This document shows positions 19,174 through 23,734 of a DNA stretch of 23,734 bases, one piece after another. Numbering within the stretch: position 1 is the first letter of the stretch; every line of letters starts with the position of its first letter. A model generated the notes under the pieces. The model did not search any database. It was given only the letters and a program-made list of their open reading frames with translations, and was not told where the DNA came from. The DNA comes from a virus. Made by a program: the position numbers and the translations under genes. The stretch lies in the IMG/VR virus record IMGVR_UViG_3300005294_000074, positions 1 through 23,734 of that record. One strand, written 5' to 3'.

Positions 19174-19207
19174 GGCGTCTCGCTTGCGTGAGGCGCCTTT
19201 CCCTTTT
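19174..19207 (+). terminator. hairpin terminator for the rightward tail-fibre block
   Basis: A ten-pair stem, 19174-19183 with 19188-19197 (two G-T pairs), and a four-base loop TTGC is followed on the plus strand by TTTCCCTTTT. It lies about 300 bases beyond the last rightward gene, after the portal stop on the other strand. Leftward it is not followed by T and may instead be a stabilising or processing hairpin. Confidence 0.55.
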
Positions 19208-21527
19208 AGTCGCCGCTCGACTTCTTGGGCGTTGCCGCAGCCTTCTTCTTCGCCGCCGCTGCCTCCGCGTCCGCCTTCTTCTCGATGGCCCGCACCTCGG
19301 CCGCGCTCCGGGCGTGCTCGGCACCCGCCTCCACCGTGCCCTCCATGCCCTTGACGAACAGGTCGGCGCGCGTCTTCTCGACTTCGTGCGCCTGCTTCTG
19401 GCGGAACGCGGCGTCCTTCTGCTGGAGCTTCTGCGCGTCCGCGACCTGCTTGGCCTGCACCTTCGCCTGCGTCGTCATCGCAATGGCCTGCACCTTCGCC
19501 ATCGTCTCCGGGTCTTGGTGCCCGTTCTGTTGCGCTGCCGCCTCTTGCTGCCGCTGCGCCATCGCCTTGACCTCGTTCATCAGCTTGCCCAGCACGTCGG
19601 AGTACTGCTTGACGCGCTGCTTCTCGCTCTCGTCCTGCTCAAGCAACGCGATGTGCTGCGCCACGTACTGGTTCGCATTGAGTAGCCCGAGCACGTCCTG
19701 CGGTGTGCCGACCCCGCCGCTCCCCATAATCTGCTGCACCTTCATCGCCATCATGCGCAGCAGCGTCTCGATGACTTCGCGGTGCGAGTCGCCTTCCTTC
19801 ACCGGCATCGGCACGCCCGTCATCAGCGTGCCCCATGCGAGTGCCGCGTCGAACACCGTGTCCGTGATCTTGTTCGGCTTGATGGGCGCAAGCTGCGTCG
19901 CCATGCCCGCGTCGTCCGTAAGCGCGAGCACATAATTGTGCAGCACCCGCTGCTGTGCGCTCGGCTCCATGAACTGCCGCGCGCCCATGAGCTTCTCGCT
20001 GGTCGCGATCTCAAGCTGCTTGCTGCCGCCACCCAGCACCTGCTCGGAGTGTATCTCCCAGCGCTCAACGTCCATGAACTTGTCCGGCACGCCCTTCTCG
20101 CGGCACCGGCGCTGGAACTCTTTCGCGTCCTTGTTGCGGCTCTTGCGGTCGCACAGCCGCCGGCAAATCTCGCGGTACTCGAACTCCGCCTGCGTGTACG
20201 CGTTGCTGAGCAGCGAACTGAGCAGCGCACTGGTCTGCGCCAACAGCGCCTGCACCTCGAACTTCGTGCGTTCCTTCTCCGTGCCGCTGTCGATGTCCTG
20301 CGTGTAGCTGCTCGCGCTCTCTCCCATGTGCTGCCGCAACTGCGCCATCAGCATCTGGCTGAGCTGCGGGTCGAACTGGTAGCGTTCCTCGCGCTTCACA
20401 AATCCGATGCCCTCGGGCAGCAGCCCGTAGCGCAGTCCGAAGTGTATCTTGTCCACCGCCGCTCGGTCCGCCGGGTCCTGCACGCGCAACAGCAGCATCA
20501 TGTCCTCGAACACCTTTCCCACGAAGCGGCACAGCGTCATGTCCTGCACCTGGCACAAGTCGAATAGCAGCCACGCGAGCGAGCGCACCGAGTGGTACAT
20601 ATAAGGCGGCTTCACGTTGCCGTCGCCGAACTGCACGTGCAGCAGCTTGTCGAGCTTGTCCGCCACCGGCTTCTTGCTGTCGTACACGAAGTCCACTGGC
20701 TCGTTCGTCGTCCCATACGTCGCCGTCCAGTTCTCGTCGGGCACAATTTGCAGGTGCCACTCGCTCGTCTTGTCGTCCCGCGAGTAGAAGTCCCACAGCC
20801 ATATCTTCGGCACCGCGTCGCTCTGCCAGTAGGTCGCGTCCTGCTTGAACAGTTCCGCCGCCTTCTCCGGCGCGTTCTGCCAGTCCCACATCGGCTCGCT
20901 CACCGTCTTGTCTTTGATCGACGCGAGCATCTTTCGAACGACGCCCAGCTTCCAGCCGGGGTCCACGTTCTTGCCCTTCGCCAGCGTCTTGCTGTACAGC
21001 TCCCAGTAGCTCATGCCGCGTCGTCTCGCGAAGTGGCTCATGTCCAGCCGCACCTCCGTGTCCGTCGGGATGAGCAGGTCCTCAATCGCGACGAAGTACG
21101 GGCACCAATCGTCGTCGAACGGCGTCCACATCTTCGCACCCACGCCCGTTAGCATCACGCCGCCGCCGGTCTGCCGCACCTGATGATAGTAGTCGCGGCT
21201 GCGCTTGAGCGGCCTGTTCGCCTCCTTCGTGATAGTAGTCGCCCAGTCCATGCCGCGGTCCACCGGCGCGTCCTCAAGGCTCACATGAAAGTAGCGCGCC
21301 GTCTTCAGCATCGCGTTGCACCATTGCCGGTTCGCCTGCGCGAGCAGGTTCGTGCCGCTCTTGGTATTGAAGCTCACGTCCAGCTTGTTCTCCGCCATCT
21401 GCGCGGCGCTGAACGGGGGTTCCCCATTCATTTGACGCTGGATGAGCGCACGGTTTGGAGAGCGCAACTCGTCCGCACGCTTCAAGTCCTGCACGATGTC
21501 CAGCACGCGTTGCGGCGTCGCACTCAT
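19206..21527 (-). CDS. phage portal protein
   Basis: The encoded protein has 773 residues. The N-terminal half has the portal features: DIVQDLKRADELR, ANRQWCNAMLKTARYF, WATTITKEANRPLKRSRD, then PYFVAIEDLLIPTD, and LLFDLCQVQDMTLCRFVGK. Middle parts (EYREICRRLCDRKSRNKD, VERWEIHSEQ) form the stem and wing. The last 140 residues are a long Gln/Ala/Lys coiled coil (QRQQEAAAQQNGHQDPETMA) like the crown or barrel region of large portals. The length is close to P22-type portals (about 725). Portals form the twelve-part ring through which DNA enters the capsid. The ATG overlaps the upstream stop as ATGA. Confidence 0.84.
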   Translation of the reverse strand: MSATPQRVLDIVQDLKRADELRSPNRALIQRQMNGEPPFSAAQMAENKLDVSFNTKSGTNLLAQANRQWCNAMLKTARYFHVSLEDAPVDRGMDWATTITKEANRPLKRSRDYYHQVRQTGGGVMLTGVGAKMWTPFDDDWCPYFVAIEDLLIPTDTEVRLDMSHFARRRGMSYWELYSKTLAKGKNVDPGWKLGVVRKMLASIKDKTVSEPMWDWQNAPEKAAELFKQDATYWQSDAVPKIWLWDFYSRDDKTSEWHLQIVPDENWTATYGTTNEPVDFVYDSKKPVADKLDKLLHVQFGDGNVKPPYMYHSVRSLAWLLFDLCQVQDMTLCRFVGKVFEDMMLLLRVQDPADRAAVDKIHFGLRYGLLPEGIGFVKREERYQFDPQLSQMLMAQLRQHMGESASSYTQDIDSGTEKERTKFEVQALLAQTSALLSSLLSNAYTQAEFEYREICRRLCDRKSRNKDAKEFQRRCREKGVPDKFMDVERWEIHSEQVLGGGSKQLEIATSEKLMGARQFMEPSAQQRVLHNYVLALTDDAGMATQLAPIKPNKITDTVFDAALAWGTLMTGVPMPVKEGDSHREVIETLLRMMAMKVQQIMGSGGVGTPQDVLGLLNANQYVAQHIALLEQDESEKQRVKQYSDVLGKLMNEVKAMAQRQQEAAAQQNGHQDPETMAKVQAIAMTTQAKVQAKQVADAQKLQQKDAAFRQKQAHEVEKTRADLFVKGMEGTVEAGAEHARSAAEVRAIEKKADAEAAAAKKKAAATPKKSSGD

Positions 21528-22471
21528 GCGGTCGCAAGCTCAGCTTGCTTTGCGGGCTTCTTCTTTACCGGCGCACCGGGCGCTTCGATGAGCCCCGCTT
21601 CCAGCGCCTTCTCCAGCACGTACTGGCTCGCTCCGGTCGGCTTCAGCGACTCCGTCACCAGCGCCTTCGCGTGCTCCAGCCGCAGCCGCCACATGGGCAG
21701 GAAGCCCGCCACGTCCTTGACCCGGTGGAACAGCACGGCGTCCTTGCGCACGAAGTCCGGCGTCACGGCGTTGGGCGGGTCGGCCTCCGTTCGCGCCGCG
21801 ACGAACACCGGCGGCTCCGCATAGGACAAACCCCAGTGATTGTGTATCAGGGGCGTGTTGTGCGCCCGCGCTACCAGCGTGTCCGCGAACACCATGTCGA
21901 ACGCGCGCACGTTCTGCTGCCACTGCGCCGTCCCGACCTTCGCGGGCTTCGCCATGCCCTTGAACTTCGCGTCCTCCCAGCGCGTCGCGAGCAGCCCGAA
22001 CAAGTCCTGCGGATAAACAGCCACGCCCGCGAGGTAGCGGTTCGGCAGCCCTTCGATGGCTCGTTCGGCATCCAATACGCATCCCATCAACGGGCGTGGA
22101 CACTTGCGATACGCCTCGCCCAGGTCGTTGAGCCAGCTCGCCCGCAGCGGCACCGCGTCGCTCTCCAGCCATAGCCACGGCAGCTTGTAGCCCGACTCCA
22201 CCTGCCGCGCCACGGCACGGAACATGAGGTTGGTCGCGAGCGGCCAGCCCACCGCGCCGGTCTGCACCACCATGCCCTTAACGCTGTGGAAGTCGCCGCG
22301 CACCAGCGCGAGCAACTCCTTCACGCGCTCCGTCGGCACGCCCGCGTCTGCCGCGATGAGCAGCGAGTGCTCGTCCACGTTTCCAAGCTCCTTCACCCAG
22401 CGCAGCAGCGTCTCGGCGCGGTCAACGTCGCCAGCGTGGCAGGGTAGCGTTACGAGTATGGGTGTGGTCAT
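21524..22471 (-). CDS. glycosyltransferase-like phage protein
   Basis: This 315-residue protein starts at the ATG at 22471, which gives an ATGA overlap with the HNH gene; the frame to 22558 is not needed. ILVTLPCHAGDVDRAETLL opens a nucleotide-sugar-like fold. LPWLWLESDAVPLRASWL (97-114) places an ESD acidic motif where GT-A enzymes have DxD. Later YLAGVAVYPQDLFGLL, IHNHWGLSYAEPPVF and VLFHRVKDV give the rest of a familiar but uncharacterised phage family. The C-terminal PVKKKPAKQAELATA is basic. It lies next to the portal, so the modified target may be a capsid or tail protein. The assignment is by motifs. Confidence 0.72.
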   Translation of the reverse strand: MTTPILVTLPCHAGDVDRAETLLRWVKELGNVDEHSLLIAADAGVPTERVKELLALVRGDFHSVKGMVVQTGAVGWPLATNLMFRAVARQVESGYKLPWLWLESDAVPLRASWLNDLGEAYRKCPRPLMGCVLDAERAIEGLPNRYLAGVAVYPQDLFGLLATRWEDAKFKGMAKPAKVGTAQWQQNVRAFDMVFADTLVARAHNTPLIHNHWGLSYAEPPVFVAARTEADPPNAVTPDFVRKDAVLFHRVKDVAGFLPMWRLRLEHAKALVTESLKPTGASQYVLEKALEAGLIEAPGAPVKKKPAKQAELATA

Positions 22472-23115
22472 AGGGGCAGTACTTGTTGGCCGAGGCGTTG
22501 CCACTCGGCGATGGTTTTGTTTTGCTTCGTGTTGTTGCAAGTCGGGCAGGTGGCGCACAGGTTTTCAACGGCGTGCAGGCCACCTCTGGCAAGCGGGACG
22601 ATGTGGTCGAAGTGGCAACCCTTTGTCGGCGTCAGCTTCTCGCAATAGTAGCAGCGAATCTCCTTCTTCGCCTTCACTTGCCGTATGAACTCCTTGATGC
22701 CCGCCAAGTTGATGGACGCGCCTTTCTTTAGAGCGCGGCGGCGGTGCCACTTGAGCCGGTTTTCCTCGGTCGTTCGCGCTGCGTTGTACTTGCGGAAGTA
22801 GGCGAGTCGGGCTTCCCGCGTCTTTTCGTTGATTGCCTTGACGCGAGCTTTGAACGCCGGTGTGTCTTTCACGCGTTGGTAGTAGGCCGTGTTCCTTTCC
22901 GGGTGCGCCTTCGAGTAGGCTTTGAAGTAGGCCAACCGCTTCACGCGAGCGGCTTGTGATGCCGGGCCAGCTTTGCCCAAGCGAAACAGCCGACGCTGCT
23001 CCTTAGTCCTTTCCAAGTAGGCCCTGAGCGTTTCGGGATGCTTCAGCGTGGAGCGCTTCACGGCTAGGCGGCGTCGCTCGCGGTACTCTTTGAGGGCTTC
23101 GGGATCAGTGGCCAT
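22468..23115 (-). CDS. HNH endonuclease with long basic N-terminus
   Basis: This gene encodes 215 residues. Residues 1-130 are rich in Arg, Lys, Ala and Tyr with repeated patterns such as RLAYFKAYSKAHPERN and RLAYFRKYNAARTTEE, likely DNA-binding helices. The HNH finger is at the end: IRCYYCEKLTPTKGCHFDHI, then VPLARGGLHAVENLCATC and PTCNNTKQNKT. HNH genes between structural genes are frequently free-standing homing nucleases, though some aid packaging. The start overlaps the upstream gene by 11 bases and the stop overlaps the next start as ATGA. Confidence 0.87.
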   Translation of the reverse strand: MATDPEALKEYRERRRLAVKRSTLKHPETLRAYLERTKEQRRLFRLGKAGPASQAARVKRLAYFKAYSKAHPERNTAYYQRVKDTPAFKARVKAINEKTREARLAYFRKYNAARTTEENRLKWHRRRALKKGASINLAGIKEFIRQVKAKKEIRCYYCEKLTPTKGCHFDHIVPLARGGLHAVENLCATCPTCNNTKQNKTIAEWQRLGQQVLPL

Positions 23116-23734
23116 TGGAGGTAGCGTTGAGTTCGGTTTTTAGCCAGCACCACTCAGGCAGCGCATTCAGCACTTCCTGCGATGTGCGTTCCGCGAGTAT
23201 GTCGCGCTTGAGCCATATTTTCAAAGGAATTACGCAGTCACACTCGCTGCAAACGCCGAGCTTGTCCTCGTTCTCGACGCGGAGCTTGCGCTCCTCTTTG
23301 ACGTGCATTTGTTCGGCGACGGCACGGACGATGTCACTGGTGAGCTTGAGCCAGCGATGCCCAAGTTTGTTGCGGTCGCAGTCGAGGCAGACGTTCGCGC
23401 GAGCCTGCGCAATGGGGATGGCAACAGCTTCTGCGCCCGTGCCCAACCATTCAACCAGCGTTCTAACGCCGCCCGCAAGATTTGCACTTTTTGACCGCTG
23501 TGAGAGCGCTGCTCGTGGGCTTTTTTTTTCCGCGATGCACCACGCCGGGTCGTCGTGCAGCCGCACACAGGTCTGCTCCTCAATCTCGTGGACGACTTCC
23601 TTGGCCGTCGCGTTCGGCAACCCATTGCCCGCGCGGAAGTCCGCGATCTGCGTCGCGAGTTCCCACAGCAGGCCCATGCTGGCCCACTTCTTGGTCGAGC
23701 CATCGGGGAGCGTCTGCTGCAACCGCCAACCGCC
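23105..23734 (-). CDS. Cys-rich conserved phage protein (5' end cut by window edge)
   Basis: The frame is open to the right edge; 205 residues follow the first possible TTG at 23722, preceded in frame by GGWR. GGW and SMGLLWELATQIADFRAGNG with NGLPNATAKEVVHEIEEQTC fit a conserved N-terminal part of phage proteins near portal and terminase genes. The C-terminal half has NVCLDCDRN and GVCSECDCVIPLKIW then LPEWCWLKTE, two CxxC pairs and a third Cys pair that probably hold zinc. The position upstream of the portal block suggests a morphogenesis role. A run of nine A lies in the coding strand at 23521-23529. The function is unknown. Confidence 0.75.
   Translation of the reverse strand, partial: GGWRLQQTLPDGSTKKWASMGLLWELATQIADFRAGNGLPNATAKEVVHEIEEQTCVRLHDDPAWCIAEKKSPRAALSQRSKSANLAGGVRTLVEWLGTGAEAVAIPIAQARANVCLDCDRNKLGHRWLKLTSDIVRAVAEQMHVKEERKLRVENEDKLGVCSECDCVIPLKIWLKRDILAERTSQEVLNALPEWCWLKTELNATSNGH

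Noticed and set aside
18696-20567. Plus-strand frames opposite the portal gene (18696-19685, 19225-19935, 19782-20567)
   Set aside because: Leu/Arg/His-rich or Ser/Cys-rich composition typical of antisense reading of a helical protein; the portal is strongly supported.

Overview
The window is a high-GC stretch (estimated by eye at a little over 60 %) of a tailed double-stranded DNA phage or prophage. The supporting evidence is a large portal protein, a receptor-binding tail fibre with a long repetitive shaft, a phage-type recombination cassette (Sak4-like ATPase, PD-(D/E)XK exonuclease, possible SSB-like protein), a RepA-like AAA ATPase, HNH endonucleases and many tiny genes with 4-bp ATGA/GTGA overlaps. 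No integrase, terminase or tRNA gene was seen. The host cannot be named from the sequence. The large portal would suit a podovirus, but that is weak evidence.

Layout. (1) 1-6839, leftward: one tightly packed run of 19 genes starting with a Cro/CI-like helix-turn-helix protein and ending in a DHH/DHHA1 phosphoesterase cut by the window edge. The exonuclease, Sak4-like ATPase and possible SSB-like protein lie in its downstream half. (2) 6840-7066: a divergent control region with back-to-back promoters, a direct repeat and a pair of inverted start-site motifs. (3) 7067-11595, mostly rightward: the AAA ATPase, then small accessory genes (a WDGYP-type protein, Cys-rich proteins, small membrane proteins) and an HNH endonuclease, closed by a clear rho-independent terminator. 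(4) 11827-14165, leftward: seven small genes, including a GIY-YIG-like nuclease, a zinc-ribbon/HTH protein and two Cys-plus-coiled-coil proteins. (5) 14339-18865, rightward: a tail-fibre module consisting of a short fibre-like protein, a 720-aa fibre, a DUF115-like/methyltransferase fusion and a glycosyltransferase. (6) 18834-23734, leftward: structural genes including the portal, a second glycosyltransferase-like protein, an HNH endonuclease and a Cys-rich conserved phage protein cut by the right edge.

Most genes within blocks are likely translationally coupled. Block 1 looks like DNA metabolism and recombination, blocks 3-4 like regulatory and accessory functions, and blocks 5-6 like virion parts plus sugar/methyl modification enzymes.

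The most notable unexplained signals are regulatory: an identical 21-bp palindrome (TGTCAAC-N7-GTTGACA) placed ahead of two rightward gene groups; duplicated leaders with a matching complementary segment upstream; an interleaved A-B-A'-B' inverted repeat between blocks 4 and 5; and several -10-like elements so close to start codons that transcripts would be leaderless.
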